Positions 1-9,191 of a DNA stretch of 64,000 bases are shown here, in pieces. A program made the translations under genes and the position numbers. The notes beneath the pieces were generated by a model. The model searched no databases, was not told where the DNA came from, and saw only the letters and a program-made list of their open reading frames with translations. The stretch is from Agrococcus pavilionensis RW1 (lineage in GTDB: Bacteria > Actinomycetota > Actinomycetes > Actinomycetales > Microbacteriaceae): positions 124,001 to 188,000 of the forward strand of contig NZ_ASHR01000030.1 in NCBI RefSeq assembly GCF_000400485.1, written 5' to 3'. Each line of letters opens with the position of its first letter. Within the stretch, counting starts at the first letter, position 1.

Positions 1-419
1 TCGCGGTCGACGGCGGCATGAGCGACAACGCCCGCCCGGCGCTCTACGACGCGCAGTACTCCGCGCGGCTCGCGAACCGCGCGTCCGACGCGGAGCCGAC
101 GCTCGTGCGCGTCGCGGGCCACCACTGCGAGTCGGGCGACATCGTCGTCGACGCCGAGTGGCTGCCCGCCGATGTCGAGCCCGGCGACCTGCTCGCGGTC
201 GCCGCGACCGGCGCCTACTGCCACTCGCTCGCCTCGAACTACAACGCGACGCCCCGCCCGCCGGTGCTCGCCGTCGCCGACGGTGCGGTGCGCGTCCTCG
301 TGCGCCGCGAGTCGATCGACGACGTGCTCTCGCGCGACGAGGGCCTCGCGGCCTCGCCGCCCGCCGGCACCGAAGCCCCGCGACCCGACGACGACACGAC
401 CGGAGCCGCAACCGCATGA
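1..419 (+). CDS. lysA: Diaminopimelate decarboxylase, C-terminal end (partial)
   Basis: The gene enters from before the window; the reading frame is set by codons starting at base 3, and about 138 residues remain. It decarboxylates meso-diaminopimelate to lysine, a PLP enzyme of the lysine pathway. The visible part opens with [14 protein letters not shown], a strongly conserved C-terminal motif of LysA, followed by the [10 protein letters not shown] segment containing the active-site cysteine region, and the SYN(A)xPRPPxVL motif near the end. The last ~30 residues are a Pro/Asp-rich tail. Its stop overlaps the hom start by four bases (ATGA at 416-419), so it is translationally coupled to the threonine genes, as in other actinobacteria. 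Confidence 0.93.
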   Translation, partial: AVDGGMSDNARPALYDAQYSARLANRASDAEPTLVRVAGHHCESGDIVVDAEWLPADVEPGDLLAVAATGAYCHSLASNYNATPRPPVLAVADGAVRVLVRRESIDDVLSRDEGLAASPPAGTEAPRPDDDTTGAATA

Positions 420-1723
420 ACCCCTACCCCACGGACCACTACCGATCGCTCCGCATCGCGCTGCTCGGCGCCGGGAGCGTCGGCTCCCAGGTCGCCCGGC
501 TGCTGCTCGAGCACCGCGACGAGCTCGCCGCGCGCGTCGGCGCGCCGCTCGAGCTCGTCGGCATCGGCGTGCGCGACGTCGCCGCGAAGCGCGACGTCGA
601 GCTGCCGGCCGAGCTGCTGACGGACGACCTCGGCACGCTCGTCGCGAGCGCCGACATCGTCGTCGAGCTGCTCGGCGGCATCGAGCCGGCGCGCTCGCTG
701 CTGCTCGACGCGCTCGCCGCGGGCGCCGACGTCGTCACCGCCAACAAGGCGCTCATCGCCGCGCACGGTCCCGAGCTCTTCCAGGCCGCCGAGACCGTCG
801 GCGCGCAGGTCAACTATGAGGCGGCGGTCGGCGGGGCGATCCCCATCATCCGCCCGCTCGAGCAGTCGCTCGCGGGCGACCGCGTCATGCGCGTCATGGG
901 CATCGTCAACGGCACGACGAACTTCATCCTCGACCGCATGCACACCGAGGGTTCGACCCTCGAGGAGGCGCTCGCCGTCGCGACCGAGCTCGGCTACGCC
1001 GAGGCCGACCCGACCGCCGACATCGAGGGCTTCGACGCCGCGAGCAAGGCGACGATCCTCGCCTCGCTCGCGTTCCACACGGTCGTCCCCGTCGAGGTCG
1101 TGCACCGGCAGGGCATCACGGGCGTGACGGATGCGATGGTCGAGCAGGCGGAGCGGAACGACCGGGTGCTCAAGCTCGTCGCGATCTGCGAGCGCCTCGA
1201 GGGCGAGGGCGGCGAGGCCGTCTCGGCCCGCGTGCATCCCGTCTCGCTGCCGGCGACGCATCCGCTCGCCGCCGTGCGCGAGGCGAAGAACGCCATCTTC
1301 GTCACCGCCGAGTCGGCGGGCGACCTCATGTTCTACGGCGCGGGCGCGGGTGGCCCAGAGACGGCCTCGGCCGTGCTGGGCGACCTCGTCTCGATCGCCC
1401 GCCGGCACGTGCTCGGCGGCCCCGGCGCGGCCGCGTCGACGCACGCCGACCTGCCGATCGCGCCGTTCGGCGACGTGCTCGCGCGGCACGAGCTCGCGCT
1501 CACCGTCGCCGACCGCTCCGGCGTGCTCGCGGGCGTGGCGGGGCTCTTCGCCGAGCACGGCGTCTCGGTCGAGTCGGTGCGGCAGGACCCGGCCGACGGC
1601 GAGGCATCGCTCGTGCTCGGCACCCACACCGCGAGCGAGGCCCGCATCGCGGCCGTGCTCGACGCGCTCGAGGCGCACCCCGACGTGGAGCGGATCGACA
1701 GCGTGATCCGGCTCATCGACTAG
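416..1723 (+). CDS. hom: Homoserine dehydrogenase
   Basis: 435 residues. Reduces aspartate semialdehyde to homoserine, the branch point to threonine and methionine. The N-terminal Rossmann fold shows [13 protein letters not shown]; the catalytic domain has the [10 protein letters not shown] and [10 protein letters not shown] motifs typical of the family, and a C-terminal ACT domain begins near residue 360 ([17 protein letters not shown]), expected to mediate feedback by threonine. ATG 416 is chosen because it overlaps the lysA stop and places the NAD-binding motif about 20 residues from the start. Followed 12 bases later by thrC in the same operon. Confidence 0.96.
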   Translation: MNPYPTDHYRSLRIALLGAGSVGSQVARLLLEHRDELAARVGAPLELVGIGVRDVAAKRDVELPAELLTDDLGTLVASADIVVELLGGIEPARSLLLDALAAGADVVTANKALIAAHGPELFQAAETVGAQVNYEAAVGGAIPIIRPLEQSLAGDRVMRVMGIVNGTTNFILDRMHTEGSTLEEALAVATELGYAEADPTADIEGFDAASKATILASLAFHTVVPVEVVHRQGITGVTDAMVEQAERNDRVLKLVAICERLEGEGGEAVSARVHPVSLPATHPLAAVREAKNAIFVTAESAGDLMFYGAGAGGPETASAVLGDLVSIARRHVLGGPGAAASTHADLPIAPFGDVLARHELALTVADRSGVLAGVAGLFAEHGVSVESVRQDPADGEASLVLGTHTASEARIAAVLDALEAHPDVERIDSVIRLID

Positions 1724-1735
1724 GAGGAATGACCC

Positions 1736-2806
1736 ATGGCGAACCAGTGGCGCGGCGTGCTGCGCGAATGGGCCGACGTGCTCGACGTGACGGATGCGTC
1801 GACGGTCGTGACGCTCGGCGAGGGCGGCACCCCGCTCATCGAGTCGCGCGCGCTCTCGGCCATGACCGACGCGCGCGTCTTCGTGAAGTTCGAGGGGCTC
1901 AACCCCACGGGCTCCTTCAAGGATCGCGGCATGACGGTCGCGATCTCGCGCGCGATCGAGCGCGGCGCGAAGGCGATCGCGTGCGCGTCGACGGGCAACA
2001 CCTCCGCCTCGGCCGCCGCCTACGCCGCCGCCGCGGGCATCCAGGCGATCGTGCTCGTGCCCGAGGGCCGCATCTCGATGGGCAAGCTCGCCCAGTCGGT
2101 CGTGCACGGCGCGCGCATCGTGCAGGTGCGGGGCAACTTCGACGACTGCCTCGAGATCTCGAAGGAGCTCGCCGAGCGCTACCCCGTGCACCTCGTCAAC
2201 TCCGTGAACGACGACCGCATCGAGGGCCAGAAGACCGCCGCGCTCGAGATCGTCGACGTGCTCGGCGACGCGCCCGACATCCACTGCATCCCGGTCGGCA
2301 ACGCCGGCAACATCTCGAGCTACTGGCGCGGCTACTCGCTCGCCGAGTCGAGCGGCATGGCCACGAAGCGGCCGCAGATGCTCGGCTTCCAGGCCGCCGG
2401 CGCCGCCCCGATCGTGCGCGGCGAGGTCGTGCGCGAGCCCGACACGGTCGCGACCGCGATCCGCATCGGCAACCCCGCCTCGTGGCAGCAAGCGTTGGAG
2501 GCGCGCGACGCCTCGGGCGGCCACATCGGCGCGATCGACGACGCCGCGATCCTCCGCGCGCAGCGGCTGCTCGCCTCCTCGACCGGCGTCTTCGTCGAGC
2601 CCGCCTCGGCGATCTCGGTCGCCGGCCTGCTCGAGCGCCACGCCGCTGGGCAGATCCCGGCCGGCTCGACGGTCGCGCTCACCGTCACGGGCCACGGCCT
2701 CAAGGACGCGCAGTGGGGCCTCAAGCTCGACGACGGCTCCGACGCCGCGCCCGAGTCGGCCGACGCCGACACCGCGCAGGTCGCGGCGCTCCTGGGGCTG
2801 TCGTGA
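1736..2806 (+). CDS. thrC: Threonine synthase
   Basis: 356 residues. PLP enzyme converting O-phosphohomoserine to threonine. The PLP lysine is K62 in NPTGSFKDRGM; the substrate/PLP-phosphate loop STGNTSASAAAYAA follows, and VGNAGNISSYW is the glycine-rich phosphate-binding segment. The short length and absence of the extra N-terminal domain place it in the actinobacterial/plant-like short class. A strong ribosome site (AGGAGG at 1724-1729) precedes ATG 1736. Its stop overlaps the GTG start of thrB (GTGA at 2803-2806). Confidence 0.96.
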   Translation: MANQWRGVLREWADVLDVTDASTVVTLGEGGTPLIESRALSAMTDARVFVKFEGLNPTGSFKDRGMTVAISRAIERGAKAIACASTGNTSASAAAYAAAAGIQAIVLVPEGRISMGKLAQSVVHGARIVQVRGNFDDCLEISKELAERYPVHLVNSVNDDRIEGQKTAALEIVDVLGDAPDIHCIPVGNAGNISSYWRGYSLAESSGMATKRPQMLGFQAAGAAPIVRGEVVREPDTVATAIRIGNPASWQQALEARDASGGHIGAIDDAAILRAQRLLASSTGVFVEPASAISVAGLLERHAAGQIPAGSTVALTVTGHGLKDAQWGLKLDDGSDAAPESADADTAQVAALLGLS

Positions 2807-3798
2807 GCGACGCCGTCTCCGGCATGGCGGATGCGTCGGGCCCGGTCGTCCCCGTCGGCCGGGCCGTGCGCGTGCGCGTCCCCGCCACGAGCGCGAACCT
2901 GGGCCCCGGCTTCGACACGCTCGGCCTCGCCCTCAACGTGCACGACGAGCTCGAGGTGACGGCGACCGAGTCCGGCGTGACCGTCGAGGTCTCGGGCGTC
3001 GGTGAGGGCTCGGGGGAGGGCGCCGTGCCGACCGACGAGTCGAACCTCGTCGCGCGCGCCGCGCTGCACGTCTTCGACCGCGTGGGCGTCCCCGCGCCTG
3101 GCCTCGCGCTCACGGCGACCAACAGCATCCCCCACGGCCGCGGCCTCGGGTCGTCGGGCGCCGCGATCGTCTCGGGCGTGCTCGCCGCGAAGGGGCTCCT
3201 CGAGGGCGTCGTCGACGTCTCGGACGACGACGTGCTGCGCTTCGCGACCGAGCTCGAGGGCCACCCCGACAACGTCGCGCCGGCGATCTTCGGCGGCCTC
3301 ACGATCGCGTGGGTCGACGAGACCGGCCCGCGCCACAAGCAGCTCGCCGTGCACCGCGGCGTCTCGCTGCTCGTCGCCGTGCCCGAGGCGACGATGTCGA
3401 CGAAGCTCGCGCGCAGCCTCCAGCCGGAGGCGGTGCCGCACGCCGACGCCGTCTTCAACCTCTCGCGCTCGGCGCTGCTCGTCGCGGCGCTCACGCAGAG
3501 CCCCGAGCTGCTCTTCGACGCGACCGAGGACCGGCTGCACCAGACCTACCGCGCGAGCGCGATGCCCGACACGAGCGCCCTCATCGGCGAGCTGCGGGCC
3601 GCGGGCCACGCGGCCGTCGTGTCGGGCGCGGGACCCTCGGTGCTCGTGCTCGCCTCCGACCCCGCGGCTCGGCTCGAGGCCGCGCGGATCGTCGAGGAGC
3701 GGTCGACCGCGCCGGGCGCCGGCTGGCACGCGCGCCTGCTGGCCGTCGACATCCGCGGTGGTACAGTGGAGCCCATCCCCAGCAGCGCCGCGGCCTAG
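2803..3798 (+). CDS. thrB: Homoserine kinase (GHMP family)
   Basis: 331 residues from GTG 2803, which overlaps the thrC stop; ATG 2824 is a possible later start. Phosphorylates homoserine. GHMP motif 1 is PATSANLGPGFDTLGLAL, motif 2 is the ATP loop PHGRGLGSSGAA, and motif 3 is near the C-terminus (VVSGAGPSVLVLA). Last gene of the hom-thrC-thrB set. The promoter for rho lies inside its last codons. Confidence 0.95.
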   Translation: MSDAVSGMADASGPVVPVGRAVRVRVPATSANLGPGFDTLGLALNVHDELEVTATESGVTVEVSGVGEGSGEGAVPTDESNLVARAALHVFDRVGVPAPGLALTATNSIPHGRGLGSSGAAIVSGVLAAKGLLEGVVDVSDDDVLRFATELEGHPDNVAPAIFGGLTIAWVDETGPRHKQLAVHRGVSLLVAVPEATMSTKLARSLQPEAVPHADAVFNLSRSALLVAALTQSPELLFDATEDRLHQTYRASAMPDTSALIGELRAAGHAAVVSGAGPSVLVLASDPAARLEAARIVEERSTAPGAGWHARLLAVDIRGGTVEPIPSSAAA

Positions 3799-3936
3799 CC
3801 GCGCCGGGGGACTTCCTGACTCCACTCTCCGCAATCTGAAGCGCCCGTCGACCGAACCGGCCGTGAGCGCAGCGCGAGACATGGTCCCACGCCCGCGAGC
3901 ATCGCGCGCGGGCCGACATCGAAGGAGCACTCGCAC
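3762..3936 (+). promoter_or_regulatory. Probable rho promoter and structured leader
   Basis: A good -10 hexamer TACAGT sits at 3762-3767 inside the end of thrB; I see no convincing -35. Transcription would start near 3774 and give a leader of about 160 bases. It contains a GC-rich hairpin around the thrB stop (CGCGGC...GCCGCG, about 3789-3803) and a second one with 7-bp arms at 3891-3897 and 3907-3913, directly before the ribosome site AAGGAG (3922-3927). A long structured leader fits the autoregulation known for rho in other bacteria, but that role is inference here. Confidence 0.5.
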
Positions 3937-5973
3937 ATGACGAGCGAGATCACCGACAGCATCTCCGCGGTCGAGGCCGCACCCGAGGCCCCCGCATCGC
4001 AGCAGCCCGAGGAGGCGCCCGCCGCCCCGAAGCGCCGCTCGCGTCGCGCGTCGACGGCGACCGTGACCGCAGAGCCGGCCAAGGCCGACGCCGCCCCTGC
4101 CGAGGCGCCCGCCGCCGACGCGCAGCCGGCGGCCGAGCCCGCTGCCGCCGAGGCAGCGGCGCCCGCCGCGACGAAGCGCCGCGCCCCCGCCCGCCGCAAG
4201 AAGGCCGCGCCCGCCGCCGAGGAGGCGACGGCCGAGTCCGCGCCCGCCGAGGCGCCGGCCGCCGAGGCGCCGGCCGCCGAGCAGCAGGCCGCTGAGGCAC
4301 CGGCCGCCGAGCAGCCGGCCGCCGAGGCCGCCGCCGAGCAGGGCTCGGAGCCGTCCGGCGAGCAGTCCGCCGACGAGCAGGCCGAGGCGCCCGCACGCGG
4401 CCGCCGCGCGCCGCGCGCGAGCCGCTCGCGCAAGGCCGCCGCCGAGCCGGCCGCCGAGCAGGGCGAGGCGCCCGCCGGCGACGCCGAGCCGGCCGCCGCC
4501 GCCGCCGAGGCCGAGAGCGGCGCGCGGGACGACGCATCCGACGCCGCGTCCGAGGGTGACGAGCAGCAGGGCGGTCGCGACGGCGAGCAGCGCGAGGGCA
4601 CGTCCCGCCGCCGCCGCTCGCGCGGCAAGGGCTCGCAGCAGCAGGACGAGCAGGACTCCGACGACGACGACGAGTCGTCGCGCCGGGGCCGCGGCCGTGG
4701 CCAGAAGGGCCAGAACGGCGATCGCGGCCAGCAGCAGGAGGAGGGCTCGCGCCGCGGCCGCGGCCGCGGGCGCGACCGCCAGCGCACGCAGGGCCAGGAC
4801 GCCGAGCCGGAGATCCGCGAGGACGACGTGCTCCTGCCCGTCGCCGGCATCCTCGACGTGCTCGACAACTACGCCTTCGTGCGCACCTCGGGCTACCTCC
4901 CGGGCCAGAACGACGTCTACGTCTCGCTCGCGCAGGTGAAGAAGCACGGCCTGCGCAAGGGCGACGCGATCGTCGGCGCCATCAAGCAGCCGCGCGAGGG
5001 CGAGCAGCACTCGAGCCGCCAGAAGTTCAACGCGCTCGTGCGCGTCGACTCGATCAACGGCATGTCGAGCGAGGATGCGCTGAACCGCGTCGAGTTCTCG
5101 AAGCTCACGCCGCTCTACCCGCAGGAGCGCCTGCGCCTCGAGACGACGCAGAACAAGCTCTCGACGCGCGTCATCGACCTCGTCTCGCCGATCGGCAAGG
5201 GCCAGCGCGGTCTCATCGTCTCGCCGCCCAAGGCCGGCAAGACCCTCGTGATGCAGGCCATCGCGAACGCGATCGCCGAGAACAACCCCGAGGTGCACCT
5301 CATGATCGTGCTCGTCGACGAGCGCCCCGAGGAGGTCACCGACTTCCAGCGCACCGTCAAGGGCGAGGTCATCGCGTCGACCTTCGACCGGCCCGCCGAG
5401 GACCACACGATCGTCGCGGAGCTCGCGATCGAGCGCGCGAAGCGGCTCGTCGAGCTCGGCCACGACGTCGTCGTGCTGCTCGACGGCATCACGCGCCTCG
5501 GCCGCGCCTACAACCTCTCCGCCCCGCCCTCGGGACGCATCCTCTCGGGCGGCGTCGACTCGAGCGCGCTCTACCCGCCGAAGAAGTTCTTCGGCGCCGC
5601 GCGCAACATCGAGCACGGCGGCTCGCTCACGATCCTCGCGACCGCGCTCGTCGAGACGGGCTCGAAGATGGACGAGGTGATCTTCGAGGAGTTCAAGGGC
5701 ACCGGCAACATGGAGCTGCGCCTCTCGCGCAACATGGCCGACAAGCGCATCTTCCCCGCCGTCGACGTCAACGCCTCCGGCACGCGCCGCGAGGAGATGC
5801 TCATGGGCGTCGAGGAGACGAAGGTCATGTGGAAGCTGCGCCGCGCGCTCGCGGGCCTCGAGACGCAGCAGGCGCTCGAGCTCGTGCTCAAGCAGCTCAA
5901 GGAGACGCAGTCGAACGTCGAGTTCCTCATGAAGGTCTCGAAGTCGGTGCCCGGCCAGCACGACAAGGACTGA
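3937..5973 (+). CDS. rho: Transcription termination factor Rho
   Basis: 678 residues. Hexameric RNA-dependent ATPase that ends transcription. The first ~290 residues are low complexity: Ala/Glu/Pro-rich repeats, then an acidic stretch (DSDDDDESS) and two Arg-Gly blocks ([19 protein letters not shown]). I see no copy of the usual N-terminal Rho_N helical (SAP-like) motif. The cold-shock-like RNA-binding domain begins near residue 291 ([19 protein letters not shown]). Walker A is SPPKAGKT near residue 430, Walker B is [15 protein letters not shown] near 510, and the C-terminal catalytic core is intact. ATG 3937 has AAGGAG nine bases upstream. prfA follows after one base; rpmE, which lies between them in M. 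tuberculosis, is absent. Confidence 0.97.
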   Translation: MTSEITDSISAVEAAPEAPASQQPEEAPAAPKRRSRRASTATVTAEPAKADAAPAEAPAADAQPAAEPAAAEAAAPAATKRRAPARRKKAAPAAEEATAESAPAEAPAAEAPAAEQQAAEAPAAEQPAAEAAAEQGSEPSGEQSADEQAEAPARGRRAPRASRSRKAAAEPAAEQGEAPAGDAEPAAAAAEAESGARDDASDAASEGDEQQGGRDGEQREGTSRRRRSRGKGSQQQDEQDSDDDDESSRRGRGRGQKGQNGDRGQQQEEGSRRGRGRGRDRQRTQGQDAEPEIREDDVLLPVAGILDVLDNYAFVRTSGYLPGQNDVYVSLAQVKKHGLRKGDAIVGAIKQPREGEQHSSRQKFNALVRVDSINGMSSEDALNRVEFSKLTPLYPQERLRLETTQNKLSTRVIDLVSPIGKGQRGLIVSPPKAGKTLVMQAIANAIAENNPEVHLMIVLVDERPEEVTDFQRTVKGEVIASTFDRPAEDHTIVAELAIERAKRLVELGHDVVVLLDGITRLGRAYNLSAPPSGRILSGGVDSSALYPPKKFFGAARNIEHGGSLTILATALVETGSKMDEVIFEEFKGTGNMELRLSRNMADKRIFPAVDVNASGTRREEMLMGVEETKVMWKLRRALAGLETQQALELVLKQLKETQSNVEFLMKVSKSVPGQHDKD

Positions 5974-5974
5974 G

Positions 5975-7054
5975 GTGTTCGAGTCGGTCTCCGGCCTCCT
6001 CGCCGAGCACGCCGACCTCGAGTCGCAGCTCGCCGACCCGGCGCTGCACGCCGATGCCGGTCGTGCGCGCCGGGTGAACCGGCGCTACGCCGAGCTCAGC
6101 CAGATCAAGGCGGCGCACGAGCGGTGGCGCGCGGGCGTCGACGACCTCGAGGCCGCGCGCGAGCTCGCTCGCGAGGACGAGGCGTTCGCCGAGGAGGTGC
6201 CGGCGCTCGAGGAGGCCGCGCACGAGGCGGAGGAGCGCTTGCGGCGCCTGCTCATCCCGCGCGACCCCGACGACGGTCGCGACGTGATCATGGAGGTCAA
6301 GGGCGGCGAGGGCGGCGAGGAGTCTGCGCTGTTCGCGGCCGATCTCGTGCGCATGTACTCGCACTACGCGACGAGCCGCGGCTGGAAGGTCGAGATGCTC
6401 GAGTCGACGCCCTCCGACATGGGCGGCTTCAAGGACGTGCAGATCGCGATCAAGGGCTCCTCGAACGACCCCGCCGAGGGCGTCTGGGCGTCGCTCAAGT
6501 ACGAGGGCGGCGTGCACCGCGTGCAGCGCGTGCCCGCGACCGAGACGCAGGGACGCATCCACACCTCCACGACCGGCGTGCTCGTCTTCCCCGAGGTCGA
6601 CGAGCCGGAGGAGGTGCAGATCGACCAGAACGACCTGAAGATCGACGTCTTCCGCTCGTCGGGTCCCGGTGGGCAGTCGGTCAACACGACCGACTCGGCG
6701 GTGCGCATCACGCACGTGCCGACCGGCATCGTCGTGTCGATGCAGAACGAGAAGAGCCAGCTGCAGAACCGCGAGGCGGCGATGCGCGTGCTGCGCGCGC
6801 GCCTGCTCGCGAAGCAGCAGGAGGAGCTCGACGCGGCCGCGTCCGACGCGCGCCGGTCGCAGATCCGCGGCATGGACCGCTCGGAGCGCATCCGCACCTA
6901 CAACTTCCCCGAGAACCGGATCGCCGACCACCGCACGGGCTTCAAGGCCTACAACCTCGACTCGGTCATGGACGGCGCGCTGCAGCCGGTCATCGACTCG
7001 TGCATCGCGGCCGACGAGGAGGCGCGGCTCGCGGCCCTCGGCGGCGACGACTGA
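5975..7054 (+). CDS. prfA: Peptide chain release factor 1
   Basis: 359 residues, normal length for RF1. Reads UAA/UAG stop codons and releases the finished peptide. The GGQ catalytic motif is in [15 protein letters not shown], and the usual RF1 signature [22 protein letters not shown] precedes it (shown here only in part: [10 protein letters not shown]). The start is GTG 5975, one base after the rho stop, so translation is coupled. Its glutamine methyltransferase prmC normally follows directly but is 5.7 kb away here. Confidence 0.96.
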   Translation: MFESVSGLLAEHADLESQLADPALHADAGRARRVNRRYAELSQIKAAHERWRAGVDDLEAARELAREDEAFAEEVPALEEAAHEAEERLRRLLIPRDPDDGRDVIMEVKGGEGGEESALFAADLVRMYSHYATSRGWKVEMLESTPSDMGGFKDVQIAIKGSSNDPAEGVWASLKYEGGVHRVQRVPATETQGRIHTSTTGVLVFPEVDEPEEVQIDQNDLKIDVFRSSGPGGQSVNTTDSAVRITHVPTGIVVSMQNEKSQLQNREAAMRVLRARLLAKQQEELDAAASDARRSQIRGMDRSERIRTYNFPENRIADHRTGFKAYNLDSVMDGALQPVIDSCIAADEEARLAALGGDD

Positions 7055-7086
7055 CGCTGCCGCGCGAGCGAAACCGGGGGCTTGTC

Positions 7087-7140
7087 GGTGCGCCTCGCGA
7101 GGCGCACCCTGGTGCGCGGCGGCACTCCCGCCGCCGCACC
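7087..7140. terminator. Tandem hairpins downstream of prfA
   Basis: 7087-7108 is a perfect 22-bp palindrome (GGTGCGCCTCG and its complement). 7111-7140 is a second stem whose arms share GGTGCG/CGCACC and GGCGG/CCGCC. There is no U-run, as usual for high-GC actinobacterial terminators. The next gene starts 24 bases later, so the pair probably separates prfA transcription from the accessory island. Confidence 0.5.
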
Positions 7141-7163
7141 ACCGGTTAGGTGAGGAGCGTCCC

Positions 7164-8324
7164 ATGTCTCGAAAGCTCCGTTCGACCGCGGCAGCGGCAA
7201 TCGCCGCCGCGGCCCTCGGCCTCAGCTTGATCGCCGCGAGCGGTCCACCCGCGTTCGCCGGCGACGACCACCGCGGCGGCGGCCACGGCGGTGGTCAGCA
7301 CGGCGGCGTCGTGACCGTCGCCACCGGCCTCGACAATCCCCGGCAGCTCACAGTCGGGCACGGCAACCGCCTCTACGTCGCCGAGGCGGGCGTCGCCGAG
7401 GCGTGCGAGCCCATCCCCGGCGCCGACGCCGGCTTCCAGGTCTGCGGGCTCGAGGGCGCCGTGACCGAGGTGCGTCGGCACGGCCCGCGGCGGGTCGTGA
7501 CCGACCTGCCCACCATGACGTTCCAGGGCGAGGTGATCGGCGCATCCGACGTCGCCGTCCGCGGCGACCGCATCGACGTGCTCATCGGCGGACTCGCGGG
7601 CGCCGCGAGCTTCCGCGCCGACCTGCCGGAGCAGTACCAGGCCTTCGGCACGCTGCGCTCGGAGCGGATGCGGTGGGACTCGCTCGAGGGCGACGACCTC
7701 GACCTCGTGGCCGACATGAACGCGTTCGAGGTCGCGAACAACCCCGACGGCAACCAGCCGCCCGACAGCAACGCCGTCGGCCTCGCCGCGCTCGGGCACG
7801 GTCGCTGGGCCGTCGCCGACGCGGGCGGCAACGCGCTCCTGCGCGTCGGTCGCGGCGGCGAGCGCGTGCTCGCGGTCTTCCCGAACGGCGCACCGGTGCC
7901 GAACCCCTTCGGACCCGGCGAGATCGCGCCGCAAGCCGTGCCGACCGATGTCGCGATCGGGCCCGACGGCGCCTACTACGTGTCGCAGCTCACGGGCTTC
8001 CCGTTCCCCGACGGCGGCTCGACCATCTGGCGCGTGACGCGCGACGGCGAGGTCTCGGCCTACGCGACGGGCCTCACACTCGTCACGAGCCTCGCGTGGA
8101 AGGGCCGCACGCTCTACGCGGTGCAGCTCGACGACACGAACTACCTCGACGGCGTGCACCTCGGCTCGCTCCGCCGGATCACGCCCGGCGGCTCGGAGCA
8201 CGAAGCGGTCGTCGACGGGCTCTCGGCGCCCTACGGCGTCGCGGTGCAGGGGCGCTCGGCGTACGTGACGGTCGACTCCATCTCGGCCGGCGGCGGCTCG
8301 GTCATCAGGGTCGACCTGCGCTGA
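7164..8324 (+). CDS. Secreted ScyD/ScyE-family beta-propeller protein
   Basis: 386 residues. A Sec signal peptide is clear: basic MSRKLR, a hydrophobic run, and a cleavage site after AFA at residue 32. A Gly/His-rich stretch follows (HRGGGHGGGQHGG). The rest has NHL/propeller-like repeats: TGLDNPRQLTVG, VAIGPDGAYYVSQLTGFP, GLSAPYGVAVQG. This matches the ScyD/ScyE family, named after cyanobacterial scytonemin genes, but widespread as secreted proteins of unknown job in actinobacteria. GAGGAG at 7152-7157 supports ATG 7164. First gene of the island inserted between prfA and prmC. No scytonemin pathway genes are nearby, so no such function is implied. Confidence 0.8.
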   Translation: MSRKLRSTAAAAIAAAALGLSLIAASGPPAFAGDDHRGGGHGGGQHGGVVTVATGLDNPRQLTVGHGNRLYVAEAGVAEACEPIPGADAGFQVCGLEGAVTEVRRHGPRRVVTDLPTMTFQGEVIGASDVAVRGDRIDVLIGGLAGAASFRADLPEQYQAFGTLRSERMRWDSLEGDDLDLVADMNAFEVANNPDGNQPPDSNAVGLAALGHGRWAVADAGGNALLRVGRGGERVLAVFPNGAPVPNPFGPGEIAPQAVPTDVAIGPDGAYYVSQLTGFPFPDGGSTIWRVTRDGEVSAYATGLTLVTSLAWKGRTLYAVQLDDTNYLDGVHLGSLRRITPGGSEHEAVVDGLSAPYGVAVQGRSAYVTVDSISAGGGSVIRVDLR

Positions 8325-8368
8325 CAGGCGCAGGCCCGTCGACCGGGTCGGCGGGGGAGAGCGGCTGA

Positions 8369-8374
8369 TAGCGT
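8369..8374 (+). promoter_or_regulatory. Leaderless -10 box for the 80-residue membrane protein
   Basis: TAGCGT followed by six bases and ATG 8381, with no ribosome site; transcription should start at or next to the start codon. Confidence 0.55.
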
Positions 8375-8380
8375 CGCGGC

Positions 8381-8623
8381 ATGATCATCGCCGCCGCGAA
8401 CCCGCTCCTCCCCGCCGGCTACGACGTGATCTGGACGATCGCGATCGTCCTCGTCGCGAGCCTCGCGGTCGTCGCGATGGCGCAGCTCGTGCGGGCGAAG
8501 CACGTGCGCGGCACCGAGGCCGCGATCTGGATGCTCGTCATGCTGGCGCTGCCCGTCGTCGGACCCGCCGCATGGTTCGCGGTGCGGCCCGACCGGCGCG
8601 CCGAGCGCGCGCTGCGCGCCTGA
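8381..8623 (+). CDS. Small membrane protein, phospholipase D nuclease N-terminal (PLDc_N) type
   Basis: 80 residues. Two membrane helices: roughly residues 11-32 (YDVIWTIAIVLVASLAVV) and 46-66, the second ending in the family signature WMLVMLALPVVGPAAWF, with a conserved proline-glycine turn. This is the PLDc_N or cardiolipin-synthase N-terminal module standing alone; no HKD nuclease domain is present. Many actinobacteria encode such stand-alone proteins and their role is not known. The start is fixed by a leaderless promoter at 8369. Confidence 0.75.
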   Translation: MIIAAANPLLPAGYDVIWTIAIVLVASLAVVAMAQLVRAKHVRGTEAAIWMLVMLALPVVGPAAWFAVRPDRRAERALRA

Positions 8624-8649
8624 GCCGCTCCCGCCGGCGAGCGCGCGGC

Positions 8650-8655
8650 TAGGCT
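8650..8655 (+). promoter_or_regulatory. Leaderless -10 box for the P-loop kinase
   Basis: TAGGCT, seven bases, then ATG 8663. No ribosome site is present. Confidence 0.55.
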
Positions 8656-8662
8656 CGCGCGC

Positions 8663-9124
8663 ATGGCGCTCGTCACGCTGCTGTGCGGCCCGGTCTGCGC
8701 GGGCAAGACGACGATCGCGCGCGGGCTCGAGGCCGCCGGCGCCCTCGTGCTCTCCTACGACCGCGAGGCGTGGGCGCGCGGGGTGCGCGACGGCCGGCCG
8801 CCGCGCGAGCTCGTCGAGCAGATCGACGCCGACTTCCTGCGGCGCCTCGAGGGCGCGGTGCTCGGCGACCGCGACGTCGTGCTCGACGCGTCGCTCTCGA
8901 CGCGCGCGGTGCGGGATCGGTGGCGGATGCGCTGCGGCGCGATGGGCGTGACGGTCGAGCTCGTGGTCGTGCGGGCGCCGCTCGCGACGCTGCTCGAGCG
9001 CCTGCACGAGCGAGAGCCGGGCCCCGAGTCCGTCGTGCTCGACGACGAGGCGCTGCGCGCGTACGTCGAGGCCTTCGAGTGGCCGGGGGCGGGCGAGCCG
9101 CACCGCGTGGTCGAGACCGGCTGA
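8663..9124 (+). CDS. AAA-type P-loop kinase (zeta toxin/phosphotransferase-like)
   Basis: 153 residues. Walker A is GPVCAGKTT at residues 9-17, close to the N-terminus as in small-molecule kinases. DRDVVLDAS near residue 72 is a plausible Walker B with acidic ends, and RAVRDRWR supplies the basic lid residues. The overall pattern fits the broad family that includes zeta toxins, chloramphenicol phosphotransferase and polynucleotide kinases. The substrate cannot be told. No antitoxin-sized gene lies next to it, so a toxin role is not supported. Confidence 0.7.
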   Translation: MALVTLLCGPVCAGKTTIARGLEAAGALVLSYDREAWARGVRDGRPPRELVEQIDADFLRRLEGAVLGDRDVVLDASLSTRAVRDRWRMRCGAMGVTVELVVVRAPLATLLERLHEREPGPESVVLDDEALRAYVEAFEWPGAGEPHRVVETG

Positions 9125-9191
9125 ACGGGTCGCTCGGGGCATGGACGACGCATCCGCCGCGTCCTACGCTGGCGCCGAGCGAGGAGGCGGC

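Noticed and set aside
7164-8324. Scytonemin biosynthesis locus.
   Set aside because: Only the ScyD/ScyE-like propeller is present; no other pathway gene is nearby.
8663-9124. Zeta-toxin of a toxin-antitoxin pair.
   Set aside because: The P-loop fits, but no antitoxin-sized coupled gene is present and the flanking genes have their own promoters.
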